A stretch of 64,000 bases of DNA from assembly GCA_905479065.1 (NCBI GenBank), contig CAJQLB010000003.1, positions 1-64,000 on the forward strand. Reading direction: 5' to 3'. A program made the translations under genes and the position numbers. This DNA is from an uncultured Flavobacteriaceae bacterium (lineage in GTDB: Bacteria > Bacteroidota > Bacteroidia > Flavobacteriales > Flavobacteriaceae). This document shows positions 10,630 through 19,152 of the stretch, one piece after another (position 1 is the stretch's first letter; the number at the start of each line of letters is the position of its first letter). The notes under the pieces are model-generated. The model was not told the DNA's origin. It did not search any database and saw only the letters and a list, made by a program, of their open reading frames with translations.

Positions 10630-12078
10630 CTAATAATAGGTAAATCTTCTAACTTTTGAGATGTATTTGGCTAATCTGATTACTTGATGACTGTATCCAT
10701 ATTCGTTGTCATACCACACGTATAAAATGACATTTTTGCCATCTTTTCTCACAATTGTAGCCTTACTATCATAAATTGCGGGAGCAGAACTACCAATTAT
10801 ATCACTTGAAACAAGCTCATCATTAATTTCATATTTTATTTGTTCAACTAAATCGCCTTCCAAAGCATATTTTTTCATCACGGTGTTTATCCCTACAACG
10901 GATGTTTTACAACTTAAATTAAGATTAAGAATAGCCAGAGAGCCGTTTGGTACGGGCACTCGAATAGCATTCGAAGTTAGTTTTCCTTCAAATGATGGTA
11001 GAGCTTTTGTCACTGCTTTACCTGCGCCAGTCTCTGTGATAACCATATTTAAGGCAGCCGATCTCCCTCGTCGATATTTTTTATGAAAATTATCAACCAG
11101 ATTTTGATCATTCGTATAAGCATGAATGGTTTCTAAATGACCACTTTCGACACCGAAAGAGTCCTCCATTACCTTTAAAATTGGTGTAATGGCATTTGTC
11201 GTGCACGATGCGGCTGAAAAAATATTTAGGGTGTCTGGGTTGTTTTCGAGTTGATTAACACCATGAACAATATTTGGAACTCCTTTTCCTGGTGCCGTTA
11301 ATAATACTTTTTGAGCACCTTTAGCTGATAAATGCCTTTTCAATGCTTCTTTGTCTCTAAAGGCACCTGTATTATCAATGATAAGAGCGTTTTTGATACC
11401 ATATATCGAGTAATCAATATCCTCTGGGGCATTCGCTGAAATCATATTAACAGTCGTACCGTTGATAATTAAGGCATTATTTTTAATATCTGTTGTGACT
11501 GTACCGGAGAAATCTCCATGAACTGAATCGTTACACAATAGTGAGGCTCTTTTTTCTAAAACAGTTTTATTGATGTTTCCCCTGGTGACAATTGCTCTCA
11601 AACGCAGTTGACTACCTTTTCCCGTCCTGGTCATTAACTCTCTAGCGACTAAACGACCAATTCTTCCAAAACCATACAAAACCACATCTTTCGGTTCGAT
11701 GCTTCCGTTAGTTTTGGCATCTTTCAATTTGTCAGCTACAAAAGAGGCTGCATTGTTATATTTATCATCTTCTAAATGAAATTCGTACGTCAATTTTCCA
11801 ATATCAAGCTTGGCTGGAGGCAAGTCTGTGTCCTTAATTGCTTGAGCAATTTCAACGGAGTCAAAAATAGAGATAGGTTTTTGTACAAATTCTCCAGCAT
11901 ATTCGTGAAGATTTAGAATTTCACTAACGTTTCTGTCAATAAGTTGATTTCTAAATAGGACTAGCTCGATGGATTTATCATACCACAAATCACTTATAAT
12001 TTTTATAAATTCTACGGTTGCACGACGTCTATCTGCTTGAAAAGCTAACTCCTTTTCATAAGTTTCACTAATACTCAT
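10630..12078 (-). CDS. gap: Glyceraldehyde-3-phosphate dehydrogenase, long form
   Basis: It catalyses the NAD(P)-dependent phosphorylating oxidation of glyceraldehyde-3-phosphate. At 482 residues it is about 140 longer than the classical enzyme. Residues 1-130 are a helical extension (start MSISETYEKELAFQADRRR), followed by the Rossmann loop LYGFGRIGRLVAR (134-146), catalytic Cys292 in SAASCTTN and His319. Flavobacteria often carry this long form beside a standard one, so it may work in gluconeogenesis or with another cofactor; that is inference. A TATTTTTG box lies upstream. Confidence 0.9.
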   Translation of the reverse strand: MSISETYEKELAFQADRRRATVEFIKIISDLWYDKSIELVLFRNQLIDRNVSEILNLHEYAGEFVQKPISIFDSVEIAQAIKDTDLPPAKLDIGKLTYEFHLEDDKYNNAASFVADKLKDAKTNGSIEPKDVVLYGFGRIGRLVARELMTRTGKGSQLRLRAIVTRGNINKTVLEKRASLLCNDSVHGDFSGTVTTDIKNNALIINGTTVNMISANAPEDIDYSIYGIKNALIIDNTGAFRDKEALKRHLSAKGAQKVLLTAPGKGVPNIVHGVNQLENNPDTLNIFSAASCTTNAITPILKVMEDSFGVESGHLETIHAYTNDQNLVDNFHKKYRRGRSAALNMVITETGAGKAVTKALPSFEGKLTSNAIRVPVPNGSLAILNLNLSCKTSVVGINTVMKKYALEGDLVEQIKYEINDELVSSDIIGSSAPAIYDSKATIVRKDGKNVILYVWYDNEYGYSHQVIRLAKYISKVRRFTYY

Positions 12079-12109
12079 TATAATAGTTGTTAGGTTGTTA
12101 AATTTTTTG

Positions 12110-12117
12110 CAAAAATA
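12110..12117 (-). promoter_or_regulatory. -7 promoter element of the GAPDH gene
   Basis: The minus strand reads TATTTTTG, a perfect TAnnTTTG -7 box, 31 bases upstream of the GAPDH ATG. No TTG lies at the ideal 19-base spacing; a TTTG 9 bases upstream is too close. Confidence 0.45.
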
Positions 12118-12158
12118 GGATATTTCAAACGTTTTCGTAGCTTAAATTTCAAAAAAAG

Positions 12159-12196
12159 AAAAACCCTCAATTATCATGAACTAAAAGAGGGTTTTT
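12159..12196 (-). terminator. Rho-independent terminator of the Do-protease gene
   Basis: aaaaaccctc (12159-12168) pairs perfectly with gagggttttt (12187-12196) around an 18-base loop, 17 bases after the protease stop codon. Confidence 0.8.
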
Positions 12197-12212
12197 AAGT
12201 CAATTATTTTTA

Positions 12213-13634
12213 TTATTTAAATCGATAAGTTACTTTTTCACCATTTTGTTTTACTATTTCTATGCGCATTGGCTCATATGCCGACCGTTTCTCTAATAGT
12301 TGTTCAACTTGTTCAACTGTATTTAGCTTTTCACCATTTATAGCGGTCACAATACTTCCTTCATTTACGCCATCATCGATCCACTCACTTTGATATCGAT
12401 TATTAAGATTTGAAATAACTAAGCCATAATCTAAATTGTGTTTTTCAAGTTCTTCTTTGCTTGGCTTTTTCAGTGTACCAATTACAGCGATATTTACAGT
12501 CGTATTTTTATACAGTGTTACTGGGATTACTGTTATTTCTTGATCTCTCAAAATAGTTACGTTTACAATATCATTAGGTCTTTTTGTGCTTAAAAACCCT
12601 TTTAAATCTGCAAATTTTGTAATGTTTGTTCCATCAATTTTTTTAATAATATCTCCTCTTTTAAGTCCTGCTTTGTCTGCTCCTGATCTCTTTTGTACCT
12701 CACTAATAAAAAATCCTTCAGTTTCATTGACACCTAAATCTTCAGCATTTTTTCCATTGAGTTCACCTCCCATCACTCCAAGTATACCATTTTGGACGTT
12801 TCCAAATTCCATGATATCAGCGATAACTTTTCTGGCTATATTACTAGGAACAGCAAATGAATATCCAATGTAAGATCCCGTTTGTGATGTTATTGCCGTG
12901 TTAATACCAATCAGTTCTCCTCTTATATTTACAAGTGCACCGCCAGAATTTCCTGGATTGACAGCAGCATCTGTTTGAATGAATGATTGTGTATTGGTTC
13001 CTGTTTGATCTAAATTTCTTGATTTTGCACTTATGATACCGGCCGTAACCGTTGAATTCAAATTAAATGGGTTACCGACTGCTAGTACCCATTCTCCAAT
13101 CTTGGATGTGTCACTGTCTCCAAATGTTGAATACGGTAAATCATTATCTGCATTGATTTTTAATAATGCAATGTCTGTTTTCGGATCTGTCCCTATCAGT
13201 TCAGCATCGTAAGTTTTGTTGTTGTTAGTAGTTATCATGATGGATTCAGCACCTTCTATTACATGATTATTTGTTATGATATATCCATCTGAGGAAATGA
13301 TGACACCAGAGCCAGTTCCAATCTGGGGGCGTTGAGATTGTCTGCCAAAAAATAAATCTTCCATTGTCATTTGTCGGCGGCCTATGGCTGTGTTTTGAAC
13401 ATGAACAACGGTGTTAATCGTGTTTTCAGCAGCCGTGACAAAGTTTGGATTTAATGATTCTAAATTGACTGTGTTTGTTTCGTAATTTGCAACAACCTTC
13501 GGTGGTAGTTCAATCAATTCGTGAGTTTTTACAACAGTAGGTTTTTCCTCTAAAAAGTATTTGTAACTGCCCAAGGTAATGGCGCCACCTAATGCTGAAA
13601 CTAAAACAAGTGTTATTATTTTTTTCATGTTCAT
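12213..13634 (-). CDS. Do-type (DegP/DegQ-like) periplasmic serine protease
   Basis: A 473-residue envelope protease/chaperone that degrades misfolded exported proteins. It has an N-terminal signal or anchor (about 5-25). The trypsin-like domain has the triad His124 (TNNHVIEG), Asp154 (TDIALLKI) and Ser230 (PGNSGGAL). Two PDZ domains follow (about 280-375 and 385-470; the first begins GILGVMGGEL). It is single and divergent from dapF. Its upstream region carries three direct TTAAC repeats at 10-12-base spacing (GTTAA on its coding strand), described separately. Confidence 0.95.
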   Translation of the reverse strand: MNMKKIITLVLVSALGGAITLGSYKYFLEEKPTVVKTHELIELPPKVVANYETNTVNLESLNPNFVTAAENTINTVVHVQNTAIGRRQMTMEDLFFGRQSQRPQIGTGSGVIISSDGYIITNNHVIEGAESIMITTNNNKTYDAELIGTDPKTDIALLKINADNDLPYSTFGDSDTSKIGEWVLAVGNPFNLNSTVTAGIISAKSRNLDQTGTNTQSFIQTDAAVNPGNSGGALVNIRGELIGINTAITSQTGSYIGYSFAVPSNIARKVIADIMEFGNVQNGILGVMGGELNGKNAEDLGVNETEGFFISEVQKRSGADKAGLKRGDIIKKIDGTNITKFADLKGFLSTKRPNDIVNVTILRDQEITVIPVTLYKNTTVNIAVIGTLKKPSKEELEKHNLDYGLVISNLNNRYQSEWIDDGVNEGSIVTAINGEKLNTVEQVEQLLEKRSAYEPMRIEIVKQNGEKVTYRFK

Positions 13635-13658
13635 TTATATTAGTTTGAGTTTAAATGT

Positions 13659-13735
13659 TTAACGAATAAAATTATTAAATTATTGAATTTGATGTTGAAT
13701 TTTAACGATTTTTAACGATGTTTTTAACATGTTAA
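13659..13735. promoter_or_regulatory. Phased TTAAC/GTTAA repeats between the Do-protease gene and dapF
   Basis: TTAAC occurs at 13659, 13702, 13712 and 13724 and its complement GTTAA at 13731. The sites at 13702 and 13712 lie inside a near-exact tttttaacgat tandem copy, 10 bases apart, and 13724 is 12 bases further. One-turn spacing of direct half-sites is typical of OmpR-family response-regulator binding. The sites lie 25-100 bases upstream of the protease start. The binding protein is inferred, not shown. Confidence 0.45.
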
Positions 13736-13752
13736 ATACAGTTTAATATTTA

Positions 13753-13760
13753 TATCTTTG
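13753..13760 (+). promoter_or_regulatory. -7 promoter element of dapF, very close to the start codon
   Basis: TATCTTTG matches TAnnTTTG. Only five bases separate it from the dapF ATG at 13766, so a transcript starting at the usual distance would have almost no leader. Confidence 0.5.
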
Positions 13761-13765
13761 TTTGT

Positions 13766-14545
13766 ATGAAGAATCAATTTTTCAAATATCAGGGAACTGG
13801 AAACGATTTTGTGATGATTGATAATCGTCAAAATGACTTTGACATAAAGAATTCAAAACATATAGCGCACTTATGTGATCGAAAATTTGGTATTGGTGCA
13901 GATGGTCTAATTATTTTGGAAGATGACTTAACATCTGATTTTAAGATGATTTATTTTAACTCGGATGGTTGTGAAAGCACTATGTGTGGCAATGGGGGGC
14001 GTTGTGTTGTTCATTTTGCAAAATATTTAGGAATCATAGATAACGATGCTTCTTTTTCGGCAATTGATGGGTTTCATCGGGCCAAAATAAAAGATGATAA
14101 AATACATCTTAGTATGCACAATGTATCTGATATTCAATACAGTAAAGATGCTGTGTTTTTAGACACAGGATCTCCTCATCATGTTGAAATTTGTACTAAT
14201 TTAGACCTCTTAAATGTAAAAGATTTGGGGTCTCAGATAAGATTTGGGGAACTTTATGGAGCATTAGGAGCTAACGTAAATTTTGTAGAAAAGATTAATG
14301 CATCAACATTTAAAGTGAGGACTTATGAACGAGGAGTTGAGGATGAAACTTTGTCTTGTGGAACTGGTGTTACTGCTGTTGCCATTGCGATGCATCATAA
14401 TAAAACGACATCCAGCACAAATTTGGATATTCTAACTTTGGGTGGTGCGTTACAGGTGTCGTTCGATGTGGACAATGGTATCTACAATGACATTTGGTTA
14501 ATTGGACCTGCAGTTCAAGTTTATAAAGGTTCTATAAAATGGTAA
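13766..14545 (+). CDS. dapF: Diaminopimelate epimerase
   Basis: It interconverts LL- and meso-diaminopimelate for lysine and peptidoglycan synthesis. The 259-residue enzyme has the two-cysteine pair Cys74 (STMCGNGGRC) and Cys198 (ETLSCGTG), plus the N-terminal FFKYQGTGNDFVMID. It heads a plus-strand run with a GNAT gene (7-base overlap) and mltG. With dapA at 37 kb it supplies cell-wall diaminopimelate. No Shine-Dalgarno sequence is seen; a -7 box lies five bases upstream of the ATG. Confidence 0.98.
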   Translation: MKNQFFKYQGTGNDFVMIDNRQNDFDIKNSKHIAHLCDRKFGIGADGLIILEDDLTSDFKMIYFNSDGCESTMCGNGGRCVVHFAKYLGIIDNDASFSAIDGFHRAKIKDDKIHLSMHNVSDIQYSKDAVFLDTGSPHHVEICTNLDLLNVKDLGSQIRFGELYGALGANVNFVEKINASTFKVRTYERGVEDETLSCGTGVTAVAIAMHHNKTTSSTNLDILTLGGALQVSFDVDNGIYNDIWLIGPAVQVYKGSIKW

Positions 14546-15072
14546 CACTGAAAGGAAAACAGGTTTTTTTACGTGCAATTGAACCTGAGGATTTAGAATT
14601 TATCCATGATATTGAAAATGATGAGCAGATATGGTATTTGAGTCAGACAAAAGTTCCTTATTCTAAATATGTTATTAAACAATATTTAGAATCTGCACAA
14701 AGTGATCTATTTGAAACCAAACAGTTGCGTCTCGTAATTTCAAATTTTAAGTCAGAGTCTATTGGCCTAATTGACTTATTTGATTTTGATTTTTTCAATA
14801 AACGGGCTGGTTTGGGTATTTTGATAAAGGAACCAAAGGATAGAAAAAAAGGTTTTGGAACTGAAGCTTTAGAATTGCTGATTAATTATTGTTTTTTACA
14901 TTTACAATTACATCAAATATATTGTAACGTTTCTGAGGACAATGATGCAAGTTTGAAATTGTTTTTAAATGCAGGTTTCAAAAAAGTTGGCTTAAAACAA
15001 GACTGGACGTTCAAGAACAATACGTTTAATAATGAATATTTATTGCAATTAATTAATTCAAATGTACTTTAA
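14539..15072 (+). CDS. GNAT-family N-acetyltransferase (RimJ/RimL type)
   Basis: A 177-residue acetyl-CoA-dependent acetyltransferase. It starts MVTLKGKQVFLRAIEPEDLEFI, as in the RimJ/RimL-like Acetyltransf_3 group, and the acetyl-CoA loop is DRKKGFGTEALELL (about residues 101-114). The C-terminal half has the usual NVSEDNDASLKLFLNAGF motif. Members acetylate protein N-termini or small amines such as polyamines; the substrate cannot be read from sequence. It overlaps dapF by 7 bases and mltG by 11. Confidence 0.88.
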   Translation: MVTLKGKQVFLRAIEPEDLEFIHDIENDEQIWYLSQTKVPYSKYVIKQYLESAQSDLFETKQLRLVISNFKSESIGLIDLFDFDFFNKRAGLGILIKEPKDRKKGFGTEALELLINYCFLHLQLHQIYCNVSEDNDASLKLFLNAGFKKVGLKQDWTFKNNTFNNEYLLQLINSNVL

Positions 15073-16105
15073 AAAAATCCTTTTATCGATTGCAGTTATC
15101 GGTTTAATTGTGTGTGCTTGGTTTGCTAATTTTGTTTACCAAGTCATGCTGACTCCAAATACTAATTTTCAAAATCAAGAAGCATTTATATGGGTATCAA
15201 AAGATGATAACTATCAGGATGTTAAGAAACAGTTAGAGCCTTTGTTAGAGGATATTGAAACTTTTGATGTTTTGGCAAAGCAGAAGCAATACGACCAATT
15301 TGTGAAGCCGGGTAGATATCGTATCGAGAAAGGTATGACAAATAATGATATTATTAATTCCATTAGAAGTAACAACATTCCAGTTGTTTTATCATTTAAT
15401 AATCAGAATTCCATAGAGGAGTTGGCGGGGCGTATTGCATTTCAAATTGATGCAGATAGTACCTCATTAGTATCTGCGATGCGTGATGACGTGTTTAATT
15501 CTAAACATGGATTTTCAAGTGCTACTCAACTCGGCATGTACATACCAAATAGTTATGAGGTCTTTTGGAATACCAACGCAGAAAAGTTTAGAGAGCGCAT
15601 GTTGTCCGAGTATGAATCATTTTGGACAGATAGCAGAGCGAGCAAAGCTGAGGCCCTAGGGATGACCAAAAATGAAGTGATGACTTTAGCCTCGATCGTT
15701 TATGAGGAATCTAAGCAAAAAAACGAACAACCAACAATAGCGGGAGTCTATATCAATAGATTAAAAAATAATTGGCTATTACAAGCAGATCCCACCCTTA
15801 AGTTTGCAGCATATAAAATACCAAGGTATAAAAACACTATCATTAAGCGAGTTCTTAATGAACACAAAGAAATAGAATCACCTTACAATACCTATAAAAA
15901 CACAGGATTACCACCGGGTTTAATATCCATGCCAGATATCTCTGCAATTGATTCTGTTCTCAACTATGAGAAACATTCATTTTTTTATTTTGCAGCAGAT
16001 GCAAGCAATCCAGGATTTCATAAATTTGCAAAGACACTTAAGCAGCACAACAATAACGCCAGGGAGTATCAAAATTATCTTTCAAAACAAGGAATCAATC
16101 GATAA
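15062..16105 (+). CDS. mltG: Endolytic murein transglycosylase MltG
   Basis: It cleaves nascent glycan strands at the inner membrane and so sets glycan chain length. It has 347 residues: one N-terminal membrane helix (about 4-26), a LysM-like subdomain and the YceG catalytic domain with LASIVYEES (catalytic Glu217 inferred from the E. coli alignment), AGVYINRLKNNWLLQADPT and NTYKNTGLPPGLI. It overlaps the GNAT gene and is followed by a lysozyme-fold gene, consistent with a wall-metabolism cluster with dapF. Confidence 0.95.
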   Translation: MYFKKILLSIAVIGLIVCAWFANFVYQVMLTPNTNFQNQEAFIWVSKDDNYQDVKKQLEPLLEDIETFDVLAKQKQYDQFVKPGRYRIEKGMTNNDIINSIRSNNIPVVLSFNNQNSIEELAGRIAFQIDADSTSLVSAMRDDVFNSKHGFSSATQLGMYIPNSYEVFWNTNAEKFRERMLSEYESFWTDSRASKAEALGMTKNEVMTLASIVYEESKQKNEQPTIAGVYINRLKNNWLLQADPTLKFAAYKIPRYKNTIIKRVLNEHKEIESPYNTYKNTGLPPGLISMPDISAIDSVLNYEKHSFFYFAADASNPGFHKFAKTLKQHNNNAREYQNYLSKQGINR

Positions 16106-16192
16106 AATTTTTATTTTGGTTACAATTTTTACGCTTATTTTAAGACTGTAGTTCGTCTTTTCTGCTTTTAAAGTATACATTTTGTCGATAAA

Positions 16193-16224
16193 TTTTGAAT
16201 TAGCGCTAAATACTCCTAATTTTG
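16193..16224 (+). promoter_or_regulatory. Bacteroidota-type promoter upstream of the lysozyme-fold gene
   Basis: TTTTG (16193-16197) is followed after 19 bases by TAATTTTG (16217-16224), a full match to the TTG-N19-TAnnTTTG consensus. It lies about 50 bases before the start codon at 16277 and separates this gene from the dapF-mltG run. Confidence 0.7.
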
Positions 16225-16276
16225 CACGCTGATTTTCACATATTTAAATGCATAAAGATTCTAATCAGTTTGAGAA

Positions 16277-16960
16277 ATGAATTTTAAAGTCATGGATAAA
16301 AGATTAATAGCATTTTCAATGATTCCTTTGATGTTGATGACCTTTGTTTTTGGTAATCTAAATAAGGAAAAAAATATAGATTCTGAGCTGTATTCGGTCG
16401 CTGGTCTTGATTTGAATTTTAACTTGACTTACGATACTTTAGAATATGAAAACGATGTGGTATCCTCAGGTTTTGATAATTATTTTCTGACACCAAAATT
16501 GGATAAGAGTTTCACTGGATTTAAAGAAGCATTGGCTTTTAAAGAGTCTCGTGGAAATTACTTTTCAATCAATACTTTCGGGTATCTGGGAAAATATCAA
16601 TTTGGTAAAAGTACCTTGCAACTAATAGGTGTTCACAATACAAATACATTTTTGTCAAATCCAAAACTACAAGAAAAAGCGTTTTTGGCCAACGTAGCTA
16701 GGAACAAATGGATTTTAAGAAGAGATATCAAGCGTTTCTGTGGAACATATATTGAAGGCGTGCTAATTACAGAGTCTGGGATTTTAGCGGCTGCACATTT
16801 AGCAGGTCCAGGAAGCGTAAAGAAGTACCTTCGTAGTTACGGAGCCATTGGTTTTGCCGATGCTTATGGGACAACTATTAAAAAATACATGAATAATTTC
16901 TCAGGTTATGATACGTCTTTTGTTGTTGGTAATAGAAAGGCAAAAGCAAACTTGATGTAA
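16277..16960 (+). CDS. Exported lysozyme-fold (transglycosylase-like) protein
   Basis: A 227-residue protein with an N-terminal signal or anchor (about residues 8-26) and a C-terminal SLT/lysozyme-like domain. The core ALAFKESRGNYFSINTFGYLGKYQFG carries a probable catalytic Glu90 followed by the glycine-rich GKYQFG, and AAAHLAGPGSVKKYL forms the second signature. Such proteins cleave or bind peptidoglycan; homologues are often labelled LysM-type peptidoglycan-binding proteins, but no LysM is visible here. An ATG at 16292 (MDKRL) is an alternative start. Confidence 0.75.
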   Translation: MNFKVMDKRLIAFSMIPLMLMTFVFGNLNKEKNIDSELYSVAGLDLNFNLTYDTLEYENDVVSSGFDNYFLTPKLDKSFTGFKEALAFKESRGNYFSINTFGYLGKYQFGKSTLQLIGVHNTNTFLSNPKLQEKAFLANVARNKWILRRDIKRFCGTYIEGVLITESGILAAAHLAGPGSVKKYLRSYGAIGFADAYGTTIKKYMNNFSGYDTSFVVGNRKAKANLM

Positions 16961-17677
16961 TTAGCCTTTTTGAATAATAAATATTGTTGGTCTTTTGTGC
17001 AGATCAACTGACACGTGTCTCCACTGTGCAATTGTTTTTGTTTTTATGTATTCTGTTGGTAAGGTTATGTCACTTGCAATGCATAGACTCGTATGCTTAC
17101 CCAATATATCACAAATATCACTCAACATACTATTATTTCTGTACGGTGTTTCTATGAAAATTTGTGATTGATTGCGTTCGTATGAAATTTTTTCAAGAAG
17201 TTTTAATTCTTTTTTTCTTTCACTCTTTTCAATAGGTAAGTATCCATTAAAGGTAAATTGTTGGCCATTCATTCCTGAACTCATTAGTGCCAATAAAATT
17301 GATGATGGTCCTACTAATGGAATAACTCTTATGTCGTTCTCATGTGCAATTTTTACAACATCAGCACCAGGATCAGCAATTCCAGGACATCCGGCCTCAG
17401 ATAATAATCCAATAGCTTCTCCTTGCTCACAACCTTTTAAAAATAGGGGTAACTGACTTGCGTCAGTATATTTATTTAACACATGCAGTCTTAAGGATGC
17501 TTGTGATTTACCGGGGCAGATTCTCTTTATAAACCGTCTTGCTGTTTTTTCATTTTCAACGATATACTCATCTAAAGATTCAATAATTTTTTTAATTGAA
17601 ATAGGAAGCACTTCTAAAGGAGCGTTGTCCCCTAGGCGTGTTGGGATTAAATATAATTTGCCGTCTTTTTCTATCAT
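16961..17677 (-). CDS. RsmI-like SAM-dependent methyltransferase
   Basis: A 238-residue tetrapyrrole-methylase-fold protein. Typical RsmI blocks are GKLYLIPTRLGDNAP, AIGLLSEAGCPGIADPGADVV, VIPLVGPSSILLALMSSG and the C-terminal FTFNGYLP with QIFIETPYRNN. RsmI 2'-O-methylates C1402 of 16S rRNA, but this is the shorter, diverged Bacteroidota version, so the target is uncertain. It overlaps the sugar dehydrogenase gene upstream by one base (TAATG) and ends back to back with the lysozyme-fold gene, with no visible terminator between. Confidence 0.85.
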   Translation of the reverse strand: MIEKDGKLYLIPTRLGDNAPLEVLPISIKKIIESLDEYIVENEKTARRFIKRICPGKSQASLRLHVLNKYTDASQLPLFLKGCEQGEAIGLLSEAGCPGIADPGADVVKIAHENDIRVIPLVGPSSILLALMSSGMNGQQFTFNGYLPIEKSERKKELKLLEKISYERNQSQIFIETPYRNNSMLSDICDILGKHTSLCIASDITLPTEYIKTKTIAQWRHVSVDLHKRPTIFIIQKG

Positions 17678-19083
17678 TAACGAATGACTAATTTTTTGTA
17701 CACTATTCCGCCTTTTATCATAGGAATTTTAATTACATAGATACCTTTTGCATAATTTTTAGTTGAAAACGTAATTATATTTTGAGTTGTGTATTCATGT
17801 GAATTAATGAGTTTCCCATGGCTGTCAAAAATAGATATATCAGAGTTAGGTAATGCACTAGTTACATTTATTTGTACCACATCACTAACTGGATTTGGAA
17901 ATATCTTAACGGACGAAAATTCCTTGTTAGTTGTACTGAGAGTTTGGGGGATTATTTTATAAATATTGCCAGATGTGCCTCCTGCAATGTATAATTCTCC
18001 ATTCATATCTTGCCCAAATGTTGTCCAATTATTACCGCTAAATTGTTCTGAATAATGAATTGTATAATCATTCCCGTCAAAGTCTATTGTTCCTATTTCG
18101 TTACTACAGTAATCTGCAAAAAAATAAAACCCATTAAAAGTTGTATGTAATGATCCTCTATGAACATAACCACCAGTTATGGAACATTTAAAATTACCAC
18201 TGGCAAAATGGGTGTATTCAACAATGGGAAAAGTTAATGTTTCTGAGTCTGGACAATTTCTTAAATCATTTGTTGAAGAACCCTCGTAACAGCGCCAACC
18301 AAAATTAGGACCAGAAACACTACTGTTTATCATATTGATTTCCTCAATACTCTGTGCACCAACATCAGCAATCCATAAATTGTCATTAAGTGGATCAAAT
18401 GAAAACCTCCATGGATTTCGTAAACCATAAGCCCATATTTCATCCCTCGCGCTCTCATTAGAGACAAAAGGATTGTCCGGTGGAATACCGTAATTATTGC
18501 CATTTGATACTGCGTCAATATCGATTCTTAATATGGTGCCTAATAAAGTTTCTAAATTTTGGGAATTCTCTTCAGGGTCTCCAAAGCTGCCTCCGTCACC
18601 AACACTTATGTAGAGATATCCGTCACTACCAAAATGTAAATCTCCACCATTGTGATTAGCATATGGTTGAGTAAATGATAAAATAATTTGTTCTGACTGC
18701 GGATCTGCAATATCAGGATTTTCAGAAACTGAAAATCTTGAAATTACGGTATTTCCAGATAAATTAATATAGTTGACAAAGAAGTATCCATTAGTATTAA
18801 AATTGGGATGAAAGGCCAATCCCAATAGGCCTCTTTCGTCATTTGCTGTGATATCGATTACGAGATTGTCAATGTCTAAAAAAGGCGATGAATTTGTATT
18901 ACCTGAAGCATTGAGTATTTGAATATAGCCGGGTTTTTCAACAATAAACATACGAGTATCACCAGCATTTTTAATGCCAACCGGGTTATCAAAACCTGAC
19001 CCAAAATTATCAATGGTCACGTCTAGTTGTGCACAAATTATACACGTAAATAGTTGAAACACAAAAAATAGAATGTTTTTCAT
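17677..19083 (-). CDS. Secreted PQQ-type sugar dehydrogenase with T9SS sorting domain
   Basis: A 468-residue exported protein. A signal peptide ends at about CAQ (residues 1-18). A six-bladed beta-propeller of the GSDH/sorbosone dehydrogenase family follows, with DERGLLGLAFHPNF, HNGGDLHFGSDGYLYISVGDG and DEIWAYGLRNPWRFSFDP. The tail from about 395 is a type A T9SS sorting domain (VKIFPNPVSDVVQI ... YKKLVIR). It likely oxidises sugars at or outside the cell surface with PQQ. It lies between the phosphatase gene and an RsmI-like gene, possibly inserted into a dnaA-phosphatase-methylase run. Confidence 0.88.
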   Translation of the reverse strand: MKNILFFVFQLFTCIICAQLDVTIDNFGSGFDNPVGIKNAGDTRMFIVEKPGYIQILNASGNTNSSPFLDIDNLVIDITANDERGLLGLAFHPNFNTNGYFFVNYINLSGNTVISRFSVSENPDIADPQSEQIILSFTQPYANHNGGDLHFGSDGYLYISVGDGGSFGDPEENSQNLETLLGTILRIDIDAVSNGNNYGIPPDNPFVSNESARDEIWAYGLRNPWRFSFDPLNDNLWIADVGAQSIEEINMINSSVSGPNFGWRCYEGSSTNDLRNCPDSETLTFPIVEYTHFASGNFKCSITGGYVHRGSLHTTFNGFYFFADYCSNEIGTIDFDGNDYTIHYSEQFSGNNWTTFGQDMNGELYIAGGTSGNIYKIIPQTLSTTNKEFSSVKIFPNPVSDVVQINVTSALPNSDISIFDSHGKLINSHEYTTQNIITFSTKNYAKGIYVIKIPMIKGGIVYKKLVIR

Positions 19084-19152
19084 AGCGTTAATTTTTTGGT
19101 CTTAATTAATTAGCAATTTACAATTTAATTGTGAAATCGAGGTGAAGGTAAT

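Noticed and set aside
13766-16960. A new cell-wall island containing dapF, mltG and the lysozyme-fold gene
   Set aside because: These are core genes commonly near each other in Flavobacteriia; no mobile features or composition change are visible.
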